A stretch of DNA of 55,578 nucleotides from Lederbergia galactosidilytica (GCF_017873565.1 NZ_JAGGKH010000024.1:1-55578); one strand, 5' to 3'. Positions 17,014-27,102 are shown, counted from the first letter of the stretch. Program-made: numbers and translations. Notes: a model not told the origin generated them from the sequence alone.

Positions 17014-17108
17014 TCACTAGGGGAATCCTTAAAAAAGGACTGAGAGAAGAGTGGGACTCTGATACCCTTATAACCTGAACAGGTTGGTGCCTGCGTAGGG
17101 AAGTGTGG
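17014..17108 (+). ncRNA. TPP riboswitch (THI box)
   Basis: All conserved TPP aptamer blocks are visible in order: CACTAGGGGA, CTGAGAG (17040-17046), GATACCC (17061-17067), ACCTGAACAGGTT and GCGTAGGGAA. It precedes the tenI-thiSGF genes and is followed by a terminator hairpin, so thiamine pyrophosphate should switch off transcription. Confidence 0.97.
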
Positions 17109-17168
17109 AATAACGAAATTTTGCTCGTCACAAACTGGCTCAGTGCTGGTGAGTCGAGGCTTTTTATA

Positions 17169-17203
17169 AACCACTTTCCTGCCTATAGGTAAGTGGTTTT
17201 TTG
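17169..17203 (+). terminator. Riboswitch expression-platform terminator
   Basis: AACCACTT (17169-17176) pairs with AAGTGGTT (17191-17198), followed by TTTT. It sits between the TPP aptamer and tenI. Confidence 0.85.
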
Positions 17204-17227
17204 TATGGTAAAAAAAGGAGGATTGAA

Positions 17228-17845
17228 TTGAAACTTCTGGTTGTGACAAACGATCAGTTAGATATAGAAACTTTAGCAAAACACATAAGTGAAATGGATC
17301 CATATGTTGACTTTTTTATCATTAGAGAGAAGTCAAAAACTATTCGTGAACAAATCCATCTGCTAGACCAGGTAATCAAAGCTGGAGTCAGTAAAGAAAA
17401 ATTAATCATAAATGATCGGGTAGATCTTGCTTTAGTACTTGGGATCTCTAAAGTACAGTTACCAGCACATGGTTTGGATGTTCAGGAAGTGGAGAACCAT
17501 TTTCCAAGTCTCCAAATTGGCAAGTCCATTCACTCATTACAAGAGGCGCTGACAGTTATGAGTGTACAAGCTGATTGGCTACTATATGGCCATATATTCC
17601 CAACAAATTGTAAAGCAGGATTACCAGCTCGAGGGCTTCATACATTGCGATCAATTGTTGAAGCGATATCAATAGATGTATATGCCATCGGGGGAATCAA
17701 ACCAGAACATGTCCAAGTCTTATCTGATATTGGGGTGAAAGGATTGGCTGTTATGTCCACAATATTTGATGCTCCACACCCTGCTGGAAAAGCAAAAGAA
17801 TATTATCAAGCATGCCAAAGGTCGGTAATTTTTAATAAAGAATAA
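17228..17845 (+). CDS. tenI: Thiazole tautomerase TenI (thiamine-phosphate-synthase fold)
   Basis: TenI isomerises the thiazole phosphate product of ThiG to its aromatic tautomer. The 205-residue protein matches B. subtilis TenI in length and operon position. Visible motifs include 'LIINDRVDLALVLGISKVQLP', 'LYGHIFPTNCKAGLPARGL' (the loop that distinguishes TenI from ThiE) and 'VYAIGGIKPEHV'. TTG 17228 is 6 nt after AGGAGG (17216-17221). It opens the riboswitch-controlled operon and is followed closely by thiS. Confidence 0.88.
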   Translation: MKLLVVTNDQLDIETLAKHISEMDPYVDFFIIREKSKTIREQIHLLDQVIKAGVSKEKLIINDRVDLALVLGISKVQLPAHGLDVQEVENHFPSLQIGKSIHSLQEALTVMSVQADWLLYGHIFPTNCKAGLPARGLHTLRSIVEAISIDVYAIGGIKPEHVQVLSDIGVKGLAVMSTIFDAPHPAGKAKEYYQACQRSVIFNKE

Positions 17846-17863
17846 AAGGAAGTGATTCTTGTT

Positions 17864-18064
17864 ATGGAGATTGTGTTAAATGGACGATCTTTGCAGCTCC
17901 CAGAAGAGATTAAGACTGTCCAACAATTGTTAGAGTATTTAACACTATCGGAAAGAGTTGTTATCGTGGAAGTAAATCGGGAAATAACTCCAAAAGAGGC
18001 TTATCAACGTGAACTGCAAGAACTTGACGAAGTTGAAATGATTCATTTTGTTGGAGGGGGATAA
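17864..18064 (+). CDS. thiS: Sulfur carrier protein ThiS
   Basis: This ubiquitin-fold sulfur carrier is about 66 residues long and ends in the required 'HFVGGG'; the terminal glycine is adenylated by ThiF and converted to a thiocarboxylate for ThiG. ATG 17864 gives the normal length behind AAAGGAAG; an upstream GTG at 17852 is too close to that site. It is followed within 2 bp by thiG. Confidence 0.92.
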   Translation: MEIVLNGRSLQLPEEIKTVQQLLEYLTLSERVVIVEVNREITPKEAYQRELQELDEVEMIHFVGGG

Positions 18065-18066
18065 AA

Positions 18067-18840
18067 ATGAGTTCTTTAATAATAGGTGAAAAAAGTTTTA
18101 CATCAAGACTTTTGTTGGGCACAGGAAAATATCCATCATTCGCAATACAAAAAGAGGCGGTTCAGGTTTCTAAGGCGGAAATTTTAACTTTTGCTTTAAG
18201 AAGAATGAATGTATTTGAGCCATCCCAACCTAATTTTCTTGAGATGCTTGATTTGTCTCGTTATACTTTGCTCCCAAACACAGCCGGTGCAAAAACAGCG
18301 GAAGAAGCGGTAAGAACAGCCAAATTAGCAAAGGCTTCAGGTTTATGTGACATGGTAAAAGTTGAAATCATTGGCTGTGAAAAATCACTTTTACCAGACC
18401 CAGTTGAAACATTACGAGCCTCGAAAATGCTTCTCGAAGAAGGGTTCACTGTTCTAACCTATACTTCGGATGATGTAGTTTTGGCTAAAAGAATAGAGGA
18501 GTTGGGGGTTCATGCTATTATGCCAGGTGCATCCCCAATTGGATCTGGGAAAGGTATTTTAAATCCGCTAAATTTGAAGCTAATCATAGAGCAAGCGAAA
18601 GTACCAGTTATTATTGATGCAGGCATTGGATCGCCGAAGGATGCGAGCTATGCTATGGAATTAGGCGCTGATGCTGTTTTGCTGAATACAGCTGTATCCG
18701 GTGCGAAAGATCCTGTGAAAATGGCTGAGGCAATGAGCTTAGCTATTAAAGCGGGACGTCTTGGATATGAAGCTGGTAGGATTGAGGAAAGTGATTATGG
18801 TGTTGCGAGTAGCCCGATGGAAGGACTATTCTCTACATGA
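18067..18840 (+). CDS. thiG: Thiazole synthase ThiG
   Basis: ThiG condenses deoxyxylulose-5-phosphate, dehydroglycine and ThiS thiocarboxylate into thiazole phosphate. The 257-residue protein shows the family landmarks: '[12 protein letters not shown]'-like start, '[16 protein letters not shown]', the Schiff-base lysine in 'MVKVEIIGC', '[16 protein letters not shown]' and '[19 protein letters not shown]'. It overlaps thiF by the ATGA at 18837-18840. Because dehydroglycine normally comes from ThiO, which is not in this operon, its source in this organism is open. Confidence 0.96.
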   Translation: MSSLIIGEKSFTSRLLLGTGKYPSFAIQKEAVQVSKAEILTFALRRMNVFEPSQPNFLEMLDLSRYTLLPNTAGAKTAEEAVRTAKLAKASGLCDMVKVEIIGCEKSLLPDPVETLRASKMLLEEGFTVLTYTSDDVVLAKRIEELGVHAIMPGASPIGSGKGILNPLNLKLIIEQAKVPVIIDAGIGSPKDASYAMELGADAVLLNTAVSGAKDPVKMAEAMSLAIKAGRLGYEAGRIEESDYGVASSPMEGLFST

Positions 18841-19847
18841 ATAATCGTTATGAAAAACAGCAATTATTTCAACCGATTGGGTATGAAGGGCAAAAGAAAA
18901 TCGGCAATGCCCATGTTTTACTTATTGGGGCTGGAGCACTTGGATCAGCGAGTGCTGAAATGTTAGCAAGAGCTGGAATAGGGAAGTTAACGATTGTAGA
19001 TCGGGATATTTTAGAGTGGAGTAATCTACAGAGACAGCAGTTATACAAGGAACAAGATGTCCTTGAACAACTACCGAAAGCAGTTGCCGCGAAAAAGAGA
19101 ATTAATGAAATTAATAGTATGATAGATGTTGAAACATTCATTGTGGATGTAACGGCTAAAAATGTGGAGAAATTAGTAGAGGGAAAAACAGTAGTTGTTG
19201 ATGCTACTGATAATATTGAAACAAGACTACTAGTGAATGACGCAACTAGAAAAGCAGGTATCCCTTTTTTTATGGGAGCGATTGTAGCAAGTTATGGATT
19301 GATTTATCCAATTGGCTTGGGAGAGCAGCCTTGTTTACATTGCTTATTAGATACACTACCCCCTCACACCTTAACATGTGATACATCAGGAGTCATTAGT
19401 CCGATTGTTCAAGTAGTTGCTGCCCATCAAGTTACCAGTGTATTTCAATATATTGTGGGAGCCCAGGTGGACTTGTCGCTAAAATCCTATGACTTATGGA
19501 CAGGTGAAAATGCAGCGATTGATGTTAGAACACTTAAGCGTCAGGACTGTCTAAGCTGTAGTAGTCAGGCTACATATCCTTATTTGACAGATAATCGCCA
19601 GACAAGAGCAGCAGTATTATGTGGACGCGATACAGTGCAACTAACGATGCCGCAAAAGAAATTTGAGTTAAAATTATTGGCCACTGGTATTCAACCAATC
19701 GTCTCCAAACTGATATGTAATGAACATTTGCTTGCTTGTTATTATCTTAATCATCGTATTGTACTGTTTAAAGATGGACGTGTTTTGGTCCATGGTACGA
19801 AAGATATTGTCAAAGCCAAAGCGTTAACAGTACAATTACTCGGTTAA
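18837..19847 (+). CDS. thiF: ThiS adenylyltransferase ThiF
   Basis: This E1-like enzyme activates the ThiS C-terminus. It has 336 residues, with the ATP-binding '[20 protein letters not shown]' (Gly31-Gly36), 'RQQLY', '[11 protein letters not shown]' and zinc-ligand pairs 'CLHC' and 'CLSC'. The C-terminal ~80 residues form a small extra domain found in longer ThiF/MoeB proteins. It is translationally coupled to thiG and ends the operon at a strong terminator. thiD, thiO and tenA are not present here. Confidence 0.93.
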   Translation: MNNRYEKQQLFQPIGYEGQKKIGNAHVLLIGAGALGSASAEMLARAGIGKLTIVDRDILEWSNLQRQQLYKEQDVLEQLPKAVAAKKRINEINSMIDVETFIVDVTAKNVEKLVEGKTVVVDATDNIETRLLVNDATRKAGIPFFMGAIVASYGLIYPIGLGEQPCLHCLLDTLPPHTLTCDTSGVISPIVQVVAAHQVTSVFQYIVGAQVDLSLKSYDLWTGENAAIDVRTLKRQDCLSCSSQATYPYLTDNRQTRAAVLCGRDTVQLTMPQKKFELKLLATGIQPIVSKLICNEHLLACYYLNHRIVLFKDGRVLVHGTKDIVKAKALTVQLLG

Positions 19848-19859
19848 TCGTTTGTTAAA

Positions 19860-19891
19860 ATGCATCTCGAATAAGGAGATGCATTTTTTTG
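19860..19891 (+). terminator. Terminator of the thiamine operon
   Basis: TGCATCTC and GAGATGCA form a perfect 8-bp stem around GAATAAG, followed by seven T residues. Confidence 0.9.
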
Positions 19892-19894
19892 TAT

Positions 19895-20299
19895 GCCTTT
19901 TATTGACAAAAATTTTTGGAGATATTCGGATTATCCTGTGAAAAATATGAAGGGCTAAACGATATTCTAGCAAATGGATATCTGAGGCTCTTATGGTAAA
20001 TAGGGAGGCTGCTGAAAAGGTCCAAAAATATTTATAAATAGCTTGTTCTCACCGCGACGAGTAATATTCCCTTTTCATGGATGAGTATGAAACTATCTCA
20101 AAACAGCTTTTCAATGATCTTCTGAATCTCATATTTCCCACAGGCTTCTCTGTAAATGGTATTAAAAATATATAGTTATTCAGTCGCCATAGCAGCCAGC
20201 TCCCTGTCCACATTGTTTTCCTATCATCCCTTTTTATTTCCTTTCATTTTTTATAAAGAGATGCATATATTCATAACTATAATGAAAATAATCCCTTAT
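19895..20299. other. Intergenic region upstream of catalase, possible worn repeat
   Basis: No gene is visible. GAGGCTGCTGAAAAGG near 20005 and TCTCAAAACAGCTTTTCA near 20096 are loosely inverted and resemble decayed insertion-element ends, but no transposase remains. Confidence 0.25.
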
Positions 20300-20314
20300 T
20301 TAAAATAATTATAA
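20300..20314. promoter_or_regulatory. PerR box upstream of catalase
   Basis: TTAAAATAATTATAA matches the PerR consensus TTATAATNATTATAA at 14 of 15 positions. It precedes a promoter (TTGATT 20322-20327, TATTAT 20344-20349). Peroxide-inducible derepression of the catalase is expected. Confidence 0.7.
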
Positions 20315-20393
20315 AAAGATATTGATTTCTATTTAAAATATGTTATTATATTTTATATAATATAAATAGCAAATATAAAAAAGGCGGGATAAT

Positions 20394-21860
20394 ATGAGTA
20401 ACGAACGCAAAAACTTAACGACTAGTTGGGGTTCACCCGTAGGAGATAATCAGAATTCAATGACAGCTGGGGCACGTGGCCCTGTGTTAATACAAGATGT
20501 TCATTTACTAGAAAAACTAGCACATTTTAATCGTGAAAGAATTCCTGAGAGAGTGGTCCATGCAAAAGGAGCAGGAGCTCATGGGTATTTTCAAGTAACG
20601 AATGATGTTTCTCAATACACAAAGGCTGACTTTCTATCTGAAGTGGGTAAAAGAACACCAATGTTTATTCGATTCTCAACTGTAGCTGGAGAATTAGGTT
20701 CAGCTGATACCGTTCGTGACCCACGTGGTTTTGCGGTTAAGTTTTACACAGATGAAGGAAATTATGATTTAGTGGGAAATAACACACCTGTGTTCTTTAT
20801 CCGAGATGCGATTAAATTCCCAGATTTCATTCATACACAAAAAAGAGATCCAAAAACACACTTGAAAAATCCAACAGCTGTTTGGGATTTCTGGTCACTA
20901 TCACCTGAATCATTGCACCAAGTAACGATTCTTATGTCTGACCGTGGTATTCCAGCCACTCTCCGGCATATGAATGGTTATGGTAGTCATACCTTTAAAT
21001 GGGTTAATGCCGAAGGTGAAGCTGTTTGGGTGAAATATCACTTTAAAACAGAGCAAGGTGTTAAAAATCTAGATGTGAAATTAGCTGAAAAACTAGCTGG
21101 AGAAAACCCAGACTATCATACAGAAGATCTATTTAATGCCATTGAAAAAGGCGATTTACCAAAGTGGAAACTATATGTACAAATCATGCCAATCGAGGAT
21201 GCTAATACGTATCGCTTTGATCCATTTGATGTAACGAAAGTTTGGTCACAAAAAGACTATCCATTAATTGAAGTAGGAGAAATGGTGTTGGATCGTAATC
21301 CTGAAAACTACTTTGCTGAGGTGGAACAAGCAACCTTCTCTCCAGGAACACTTGTCCCAGGAATTGAGCCATCACCAGATAAAATGTTACAAGGACGTCT
21401 ATTTGCTTATCATGATGCTCATCGTTACCGTGTTGGCACCAATCATCAAATGCTACCAATCAATAGAGCGAAGAATGAAGTAAATAACTATCAACGTGAT
21501 GGTGCAATGAGATTGGATGCAAATGGTGGAGGTTCTGTCTATTATGAACCAAATAGTTTCTCAGGTCCTGTAGAAACACAGGAAAATAAACAAGCTGCTT
21601 TTGCTGTATCAGGTGTAGCAGACAGTGTTGCATATGATCATCATGATCATTACACACAAGCTGGTAATCTATATCGTTTGCTAAGTGAAGAAGAGCGTAC
21701 AAGATTAGTAGAGAATATCGTAAATGCGATGAAACCAGTTGAAAGAGAAGAAATTAAGCTTCGTCAAATTGGTCATTTCTATAAAGCTGATCCTGAATAT
21801 GGTACTCGTATTGCAGAAGGACTTGGTTTAGAAGTTCCAAAAGAAAAAGCATTATCTTAA
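20394..21860 (+). CDS. katA: Vegetative haem catalase
   Basis: This small-subunit clade catalase breaks down hydrogen peroxide. The 488-residue protein has the distal His56 in '[17 protein letters not shown]', the Asn of '[20 protein letters not shown]' and the haem-ligand tyrosine in '[12 protein letters not shown]'. Length and sequence match Bacillus KatA. GGCGGGAT lies just before ATG 20394. The AT-rich upstream region carries a PerR box, and a terminator follows, so it is a single-gene unit. Confidence 0.97.
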   Translation: MSNERKNLTTSWGSPVGDNQNSMTAGARGPVLIQDVHLLEKLAHFNRERIPERVVHAKGAGAHGYFQVTNDVSQYTKADFLSEVGKRTPMFIRFSTVAGELGSADTVRDPRGFAVKFYTDEGNYDLVGNNTPVFFIRDAIKFPDFIHTQKRDPKTHLKNPTAVWDFWSLSPESLHQVTILMSDRGIPATLRHMNGYGSHTFKWVNAEGEAVWVKYHFKTEQGVKNLDVKLAEKLAGENPDYHTEDLFNAIEKGDLPKWKLYVQIMPIEDANTYRFDPFDVTKVWSQKDYPLIEVGEMVLDRNPENYFAEVEQATFSPGTLVPGIEPSPDKMLQGRLFAYHDAHRYRVGTNHQMLPINRAKNEVNNYQRDGAMRLDANGGGSVYYEPNSFSGPVETQENKQAAFAVSGVADSVAYDHHDHYTQAGNLYRLLSEEERTRLVENIVNAMKPVEREEIKLRQIGHFYKADPEYGTRIAEGLGLEVPKEKALS

Positions 21861-21870
21861 ATTTACGCAG

Positions 21871-21912
21871 AAAGCATGTTCCGACAGTAATTCGGGGCAT
21901 GCTTTTATTAAT
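21871..21912 (+). terminator. Terminator of catalase
   Basis: AAAGCATGTTCCGA (21871-21884) pairs with TTCGGGGCATGCTTT (21891-21905), followed by TATTAATTTT. Confidence 0.85.
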
Positions 21913-22102
21913 TTTACTGTAGTATACATTTTTTGTGTCCCTTAGATTAATCAAAGAATGATTTTCCTTTTTCGCTTAGTGTTTTGATAGAAAAAAGTGA
22001 CTGGAAATTGTGTATATATCTAAAATACCAATAAAAGGAGGGGGAATTATATTTTTAATGTAGAAGTATGTTATCAGAGATAAATAAGGAGGGGATAAAC
22101 TT

Positions 22103-22198
22103 ATGAAAGCGGGGGAACAAAATAACTTTGAAAATTTATTCCCATTACCTAGAGACATACATCAACAAATAGTAACGCCATGGTGGGCAAGCTATTAA
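22103..22198 (+). CDS. Possible 31-residue protein or gene fragment, unknown function
   Basis: ATG 22103 follows a good AAGGAGGGG site and opens a 31-codon frame ending at TAA 22196-22198. It contains 'NLFPLPRDIHQQIVTPWW'. The Trp-rich end looks like the C-terminal tail of a larger protein. The frame lies directly before the SMI1/KNR4 gene. It may be the stump of a toxin partner, but this is a guess. Confidence 0.35.
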   Translation: MKAGEQNNFENLFPLPRDIHQQIVTPWWASY

Positions 22199-22221
22199 AA
22201 GGAAAATTAAGGAGAAATACG

Positions 22222-22745
22222 ATGTTTATTAAAGAAACGATAGATACATTAAAGTCTCAACTAGAAAATAATAAATTAAGACTGATTGCACCTCAAGGTG
22301 AGATCCAAACTGTTGGTTTTAGTTTTAATCCCCCAATAGAAAATAAGAGGATTCAAGAAATAGAAGAAAAATACAATTGGTATATACCTAAGGATTACAG
22401 AACCTTTTTGTTACAGCATAATGGTGCTAAGTTATATCAATTGTATCTTGGTGAAACAAACATTGGTGGCGGTTTGTTGTTATATTCTTTAGAAGAGGCA
22501 CTACAGTGCAGCAAAGGCTATCAATGAACAACGATTATTATCCTATAGGATATGTACATGAACATCATCTAATGGTGAAAAATACTAAGTACGATAATAA
22601 AAATTATTTATACATTGGATATACAGACAAGGAACCCTTAAATATGAACTTTGAGCTATTCCTTGATAGGTTTATTGTATCTAACGGTTCAAACTTTTGG
22701 GAATGGCCAAGGTTAGATGCTGAAAAATACTATTATTATTTTTAA
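22222..22745 (+). pseudogene. Frameshifted SMI1/KNR4-family (immunity-type) gene
   Basis: The first part (from ATG 22222, 'MFIKETIDTLKSQLENN') has SMI1/KNR4 features such as 'IEEKYNWYIPKDYRTFLLQHNG' and 'LLLYSLEEAL', then stops at TGA about 22525. The second part continues the same fold in another frame with 'NNDYYPIGYVHEHHLMVKN', 'YIGYTDKEPLNMNFELFLDRF' and a C-terminus at 22745. The frame changes between about 22505 and 22530. Family members are commonly immunity proteins for polymorphic toxins; no toxin gene is adjacent. A sequencing error at one base could also cause the break. Confidence 0.7.
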
Positions 22746-22900
22746 TATTACCTAATTTTTAATGTCTCTTCTTCTTTTTTGAATTTCTTTCTAAATGTCA
22801 AAAGAAGTGTGGGGCATTCTTTTTTTTGTTCTTCATATATTGTTAGGAAAGGGGGTAATATGAAAGCGCCATCAACAATGGGTGGGAAAGGGTGGATTCA

Positions 22901-24124
22901 ATGAAAAAGAGTTTCATTATCCAAATTCTGATAGCTTTTATTTTAGCAGTCATTGTCGGTGTTCTGTTTGGTGAAAAAGCTTCTGTTCTACAGCCGCTTG
23001 GGGATTTGTTCTTGCGCCTTATTAAATTTATTATTGTTCCATTAATTTTGTCAACGATTATTGTAGGAGTAACAGGGGCCGGCGGGATCAAAGCATTGGG
23101 TACGATCGGTGGAAAGTCGATCCTCTATTTTCTTGTGACTAGTTTGATTGCGATTTGTTTCGGTTTGCTCGCTGGCTTTATTTTTTCTCCTGGGAAAGGG
23201 TCTGATGTCGTATTAGAGGAAGGTGCGGCAGAGACCGTTACCAGTGATGGTGTAATGGATACACTCTTAAATATTATTCCAACCAATTCGATAGAGGCAT
23301 TAACAACAGCCAATGTATTGCAAATTATTTTCTTTGCTATCTTTGTTGGTATAGGAATTACATTAGTAGGAGAAAAGGCAAAACCGGTTCAAGATTTCTT
23401 TGAAGGTTTTGCTGAAATTATGTATAAGATTACTGGGATTATTATGAAGCTAGTGCCAATTGGGGTGTTTGGATTATTGGCACCAATCGTTGGCGCTTAT
23501 GGAATTTCAGTTTTACTGCCGCTTATTAAAGTCATTGTGGCAATGATCGTGGCTGTGATTGTTCATGTTGCTCTCACGTATACTATTGCAGTCAAAACAC
23601 TTGGGAAAATGAACCCATGGCATTTTTTTAAGGGGATCTTTCCAGCCGCATCAGTGGCTTTTGCTACTTGTAGCAGTTCTGGGACCTTGCCTGTTACAAT
23701 GAAAAATACGCAAGAAAACTTAGGTATCTCGAAAAAAACAAGCAGTTTCGTATTGCCACTTGGTGCGACGATCAATATGGATGGAACAGCGATTTATATG
23801 GGGATTACTGTGATGTTTATTGCGCAGTATTTTAACCAATCATTATCATTTCCACAAATATTAACGGTTATATTGATGGGAACATTAGCCTCTATAGGTA
23901 CGGCTGGGGTACCAGGTGCAGGATTAGTCATGTTATCCATGGTTCTAACGGCGATTAATCTTCCACTAGAAGGAATTGCCTTGGTTGCTGGTATTGATCG
24001 GATCCTTGATATGTTACGAACCTCTGTTAATATTATCGGTGATTCTTCTGCGTGTGTTGTTGTAGAAAGAACAAGTAAAGGTCAAAAATTAAATAATGAT
24101 GAACCTCCAGTTATTCTGACATAA
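22901..24124 (+). CDS. Dicarboxylate/amino acid:cation symporter (DAACS, GltP/DctP-like)
   Basis: This sodium- or proton-coupled importer of glutamate, aspartate or C4-dicarboxylates has about 407 residues. Core transport motifs are present: a serine-rich loop 'ATCSSSGTLPVTMKN', 'PLGATINMDGTAIYMG' (NMDGT) and 'ASIGTAGVPGAGLVML'. Eight membrane helices and two re-entrant hairpins are expected. ATG 22901 is preferred over the in-frame GTG 22892, which overlaps the AAAGGGTGG site. The exact substrate cannot be assigned. Confidence 0.9.
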   Translation: MKKSFIIQILIAFILAVIVGVLFGEKASVLQPLGDLFLRLIKFIIVPLILSTIIVGVTGAGGIKALGTIGGKSILYFLVTSLIAICFGLLAGFIFSPGKGSDVVLEEGAAETVTSDGVMDTLLNIIPTNSIEALTTANVLQIIFFAIFVGIGITLVGEKAKPVQDFFEGFAEIMYKITGIIMKLVPIGVFGLLAPIVGAYGISVLLPLIKVIVAMIVAVIVHVALTYTIAVKTLGKMNPWHFFKGIFPAASVAFATCSSSGTLPVTMKNTQENLGISKKTSSFVLPLGATINMDGTAIYMGITVMFIAQYFNQSLSFPQILTVILMGTLASIGTAGVPGAGLVMLSMVLTAINLPLEGIALVAGIDRILDMLRTSVNIIGDSSACVVVERTSKGQKLNNDEPPVILT

Positions 24125-24140
24125 GGCTTCGAAAAATAGT

Positions 24141-24175
24141 AATCTCGTATCCGAGAATAGGGTGCGAGATTATTT
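24141..24175 (+). terminator. Possible terminator after the symporter
   Basis: AATCTCG (24141-24147) pairs with CGAGATT (24165-24171). The T tract is weak. Confidence 0.4.
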
Positions 24176-24245
24176 GCGTGGGAGTTAGATAATCGGTAAA
24201 ATGATAAAAAGTTCACTTTAAGGTAGCTTCCTTACATTTTAGTAT

Positions 24246-24259
24246 CCGAAATATTTCGG
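24246..24259. promoter_or_regulatory. 14-bp palindrome upstream of gndA
   Basis: CCGAAATATTTCGG is a perfect palindrome ending about 16 bp before a -10-like TATGATAAAAT near 24275. It overlaps or adjoins the -35 region and is a candidate operator. I do not recognise the regulator. Confidence 0.4.
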
Positions 24260-24338
24260 CTTTTCCGGAATTATATGATAAAATTAGCTTAAAGATGTTT
24301 GGAAGTATATTATACATAAGGTTTAGGAGGAAAGAACA

Positions 24339-25754
24339 TTGTCAAAACAGCAAATTGGTGTAATTGGTTTGGCCGTTATGGGCAAGAATTTAGCCCTAAA
24401 TATTGAAAGCCGTGGCTACTCTGTGGCCGTTTTTAATCGTAGTCCTGAAAAAACAGAGGACTTCTTGAAAAAAGAGGCTGAAGGGAAAAATGTAGTAGGG
24501 ACATTTTCTGTTGAGGAGTTTGTCAACTCTTTAGAGAAGCCACGAAAAATTTTGCTGATGGTGAAGGCAGGTCCTGCAACAGATGCAACAATTGAATCAT
24601 TAAAGCCCTATTTGGAAAAAGGCGATATTTTGATTGATGGCGGAAATACGTATTTCAAAGACACGATCCGTCGTAATAAAGAATTAAGCGAAGCAGGTCT
24701 ACATTTTATCGGTACAGGTGTATCAGGCGGTGAAGAAGGAGCCTTAACTGGTCCTTCGATTATGCCAGGTGGACAAAAAGAAGCTTATGAGCTTGTAGCG
24801 CCAATCCTCAAATCCATTGCTGCAAAAGTGGATGGTGAGCCATGTACAACTTATATTGGTGCAGACGGTGCGGGACATTATGTGAAAATGGTGCATAATG
24901 GGATCGAATATGGTGATATGCAATTAATTTCTGAAGCCTATTTCATGATGAAACATGTACTTGGTTTAACGGCTGAAGAACTTCATGAAGTATTTTCCGA
25001 ATGGAATAAAGGTGAATTGGATAGTTACTTAATTGAAATTACAGCGGATATTTTCACGAAGAAAGATGAAGAAACAGGAAAGCCGCTTGTTGATGTGATT
25101 TTAGATACAGCAGGCCAAAAAGGTACAGGAAAGTGGACAAGTCAAAATGCCCTTGATTTAGGTGTACCACTCCCACTCATCACTGAATCTGTTTTTGCTC
25201 GTTTTATTTCAGCTATGAAGGATGAGCGTGTAGCTGCTAGCAAAGTATTATCTGGTCCAGAAACTGCTGGGTATGATGGGGATAAGAATGAACTTATTGA
25301 AGCGATTCGCAAAGCTCTTTATATGAGTAAAATATGTTCTTATGCACAAGGATTTGCGCAAATGCGAGCTGCTGCAGAAGAATATGGTTGGGATCTTAAA
25401 TATGGGGATATTGCGATGATCTTTAGAGGTGGATGCATTATCCGTGCGCAGTTTTTACAAAAAATTAAAGAAGCTTATGATCGTGATCCTGAACTTGCAA
25501 ATCTTATGTTGGATCCGTACTTCAAGGAAATTGTTGAAAATTACCAAGGTGCACTAAGAAAAGTGATCGCTGTTGCTGTTGAACGTGGAATTGCAGTACC
25601 GACTCTTTCAAGTGCCATTGCTTATTATGATAGCTATCGTACAGAGTCACTACCAGCTAATCTTCTCCAAGCACAACGTGATTATTTCGGTGCTCATACT
25701 TATCAACGTGTGGATAAAGAAGGAGTTTTCCATACTGAATGGATGAGTAAATAA
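24339..25754 (+). CDS. gndA: 6-phosphogluconate dehydrogenase, decarboxylating (GndA type)
   Basis: This enzyme of the oxidative pentose phosphate pathway makes ribulose-5-phosphate, CO2 and NADPH. The 471-residue protein carries the Rossmann start '[17 protein letters not shown]', the coenzyme-selecting 'VFNRSPEKT' (Arg typical for NADP), '[10 protein letters not shown]', '[19 protein letters not shown]', the catalytic lysine in '[16 protein letters not shown]' and '[13 protein letters not shown]'. The start is TTG 24339 behind AGGAGG. It is monocistronic with a strong terminator. A 6-phosphogluconolactonase-like gene lies 8 kb downstream. Confidence 0.97.
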   Translation: MSKQQIGVIGLAVMGKNLALNIESRGYSVAVFNRSPEKTEDFLKKEAEGKNVVGTFSVEEFVNSLEKPRKILLMVKAGPATDATIESLKPYLEKGDILIDGGNTYFKDTIRRNKELSEAGLHFIGTGVSGGEEGALTGPSIMPGGQKEAYELVAPILKSIAAKVDGEPCTTYIGADGAGHYVKMVHNGIEYGDMQLISEAYFMMKHVLGLTAEELHEVFSEWNKGELDSYLIEITADIFTKKDEETGKPLVDVILDTAGQKGTGKWTSQNALDLGVPLPLITESVFARFISAMKDERVAASKVLSGPETAGYDGDKNELIEAIRKALYMSKICSYAQGFAQMRAAAEEYGWDLKYGDIAMIFRGGCIIRAQFLQKIKEAYDRDPELANLMLDPYFKEIVENYQGALRKVIAVAVERGIAVPTLSSAIAYYDSYRTESLPANLLQAQRDYFGAHTYQRVDKEGVFHTEWMSK

Positions 25755-25764
25755 AATCCGTGGA

Positions 25765-25800
25765 CAAATGCCTAGCATGTAAGCTAGGCATTTGTTTTTT
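25765..25800 (+). terminator. Terminator of gndA
   Basis: CAAATGCCTAGC (25765-25776) pairs perfectly with GCTAGGCATTTG (25783-25794), followed by six T residues. Confidence 0.92.
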
Positions 25801-25881
25801 AGTCTTAACCCAAGTACCCACCATGAAAGAGATGAAATGTGTTAAACTAGAGAAGTTGAATAATAACTGCATGTTTGCAGA

Positions 25882-25920
25882 AGAGGTTCGCAATTCCATC
25901 CCTCTATAAAAAACTAAGGA
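25882..25920 (+). ncRNA. preQ1-I riboswitch
   Basis: The compact aptamer is clear: AGAGGTTCGCAA, then CCCTCTATAAAAAACTAAGG. AGAGG pairs with CCTCT, and the A-rich tail and ACTAAGG form the pseudoknot. It precedes queCDE. ACTAAG (25912-25917) is also complementary to CTTAGT in the downstream terminator loop region, providing an antiterminator. Confidence 0.95.
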
Positions 25921-25926
25921 GACGAG

Positions 25927-25957
25927 ACAACACGTTTACTTAGTGTTGTTTTTTTTG
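25927..25957 (+). terminator. preQ1 riboswitch terminator
   Basis: ACAACAC (25927-25933) pairs with GTGTTGT (25943-25949), followed by eight T residues. It lies directly downstream of the aptamer. Confidence 0.9.
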
Positions 25958-26002
25958 ATGGTAATATCCGAATCTCTTCTCTAATAAGGGAGGAGAATAA
26001 TA

Positions 26003-26668
26003 GTGGATGATCGTAAGGCGGTTGTCGTATTTAGTGGTGGTCAAGATAGCACCACTTGTTTATTCTGGGCATTGGAGAAATTTGAGCATGTGGAGGCCGT
26101 TACATTTCAGTATGGACAACGCCATATTGCTGAGCTGGAGTGTGCAAGGGAAATTTGTATGAAACTCAATGTTCATCATCATGAGCTAGATATGACATTA
26201 TTAAATCAATTAGCACCCAATGCATTAACAAGAGCTGATATGGAAATAAAGGAAGGGGACAATGAACTTCCCTCGACTTTTGTCCCAGGAAGGAATTTGC
26301 TTTTTCTCTCCTTTGCAGCCGTGTTGGCAAAGCAAATAAATGCCAAGCATCTGATTACAGGAGTAAGTGAGACGGATTTTAGCGGGTACCCAGATTGCCG
26401 TGACGGCTTTATTAAGTCGTTAAATGTAACACTTAATTTATCGATGGATGAGACATTTGTAATTCATACTCCGCTCATGTGGAGAGATAAATCAGATGTT
26501 TGGGCATTAAGTGATCAATTAGGAGCTTTTGACTTTGTGAAGGAGCATACTCTTACTTGTTATAATGGAATTAAAGCAAGTGGGTGTGGGGAATGCCCTG
26601 CATGTCAATTGCGCAATCGTGGGCTTGAGCAATATGAAGAGCTTCGGCAAGGAGGAACAATAAAATGA
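26003..26668 (+). CDS. queC: 7-cyano-7-deazaguanine (preQ0) synthase QueC
   Basis: QueC converts 7-carboxy-7-deazaguanine to preQ0 using ATP and ammonia in queuosine synthesis. The 221-residue protein has the PP-loop '[10 protein letters not shown]' (residues ~10-18), '[14 protein letters not shown]' and the zinc site '[15 protein letters not shown]' near the C-terminus. The start is GTG 26003 behind GGGAGGAG. It is translationally coupled to queD (ATGA overlap at 26665) and under the preQ1 riboswitch. Confidence 0.97.
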   Translation: MDDRKAVVVFSGGQDSTTCLFWALEKFEHVEAVTFQYGQRHIAELECAREICMKLNVHHHELDMTLLNQLAPNALTRADMEIKEGDNELPSTFVPGRNLLFLSFAAVLAKQINAKHLITGVSETDFSGYPDCRDGFIKSLNVTLNLSMDETFVIHTPLMWRDKSDVWALSDQLGAFDFVKEHTLTCYNGIKASGCGECPACQLRNRGLEQYEELRQGGTIK

Positions 26669-27102
26669 TGCAACAAATTTATCCTGTCGGGTCACATTCT
26701 TATGCCTATGAATTGAATAAAGATTTTCATTTCGCAGCGGCCCATTATATTCCTCATGAGGATGCGGGCAAATGCCAACAAGTACATGGGCATACGTATT
26801 TTGCTAATATCACCATAGTAGGAGATGAGTTAGACCATACAGGTTTTTTAGTAAACTTTAAAATAATTAAGGATCTTATCCATAAACGCTTTGATCATGC
26901 AGCTCTTAATAATGATCAAGCTTTTTCCGACTATGTTGCTGATCAGTTTCCGAGCACAGAAGTTGTGGCCCGCACGATTTATGAAATTGTACAACAATAT
27001 TTAGATTCACAATCTAATTGTCCCGTTTGTCTACAAGTCTTTTTACGTGAAACACCCACAAGTTATTGTATCTATCGTCCGAAAAGGAAGGATAGAATAT
27101 GA
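26665..27102 (+). CDS. queD: 6-carboxy-tetrahydropterin synthase QueD
   Basis: QueD makes 6-carboxy-5,6,7,8-tetrahydropterin from dihydroneopterin triphosphate. The 145-residue protein has the zinc-binding histidines in '[10 protein letters not shown]' and '[13 protein letters not shown]', plus 'FDHAALND'-like and '[13 protein letters not shown]' segments of the family. It overlaps queC and queE by ATGA, indicating coupled translation. Confidence 0.96.
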   Translation: MMQQIYPVGSHSYAYELNKDFHFAAAHYIPHEDAGKCQQVHGHTYFANITIVGDELDHTGFLVNFKIIKDLIHKRFDHAALNNDQAFSDYVADQFPSTEVVARTIYEIVQQYLDSQSNCPVCLQVFLRETPTSYCIYRPKRKDRI

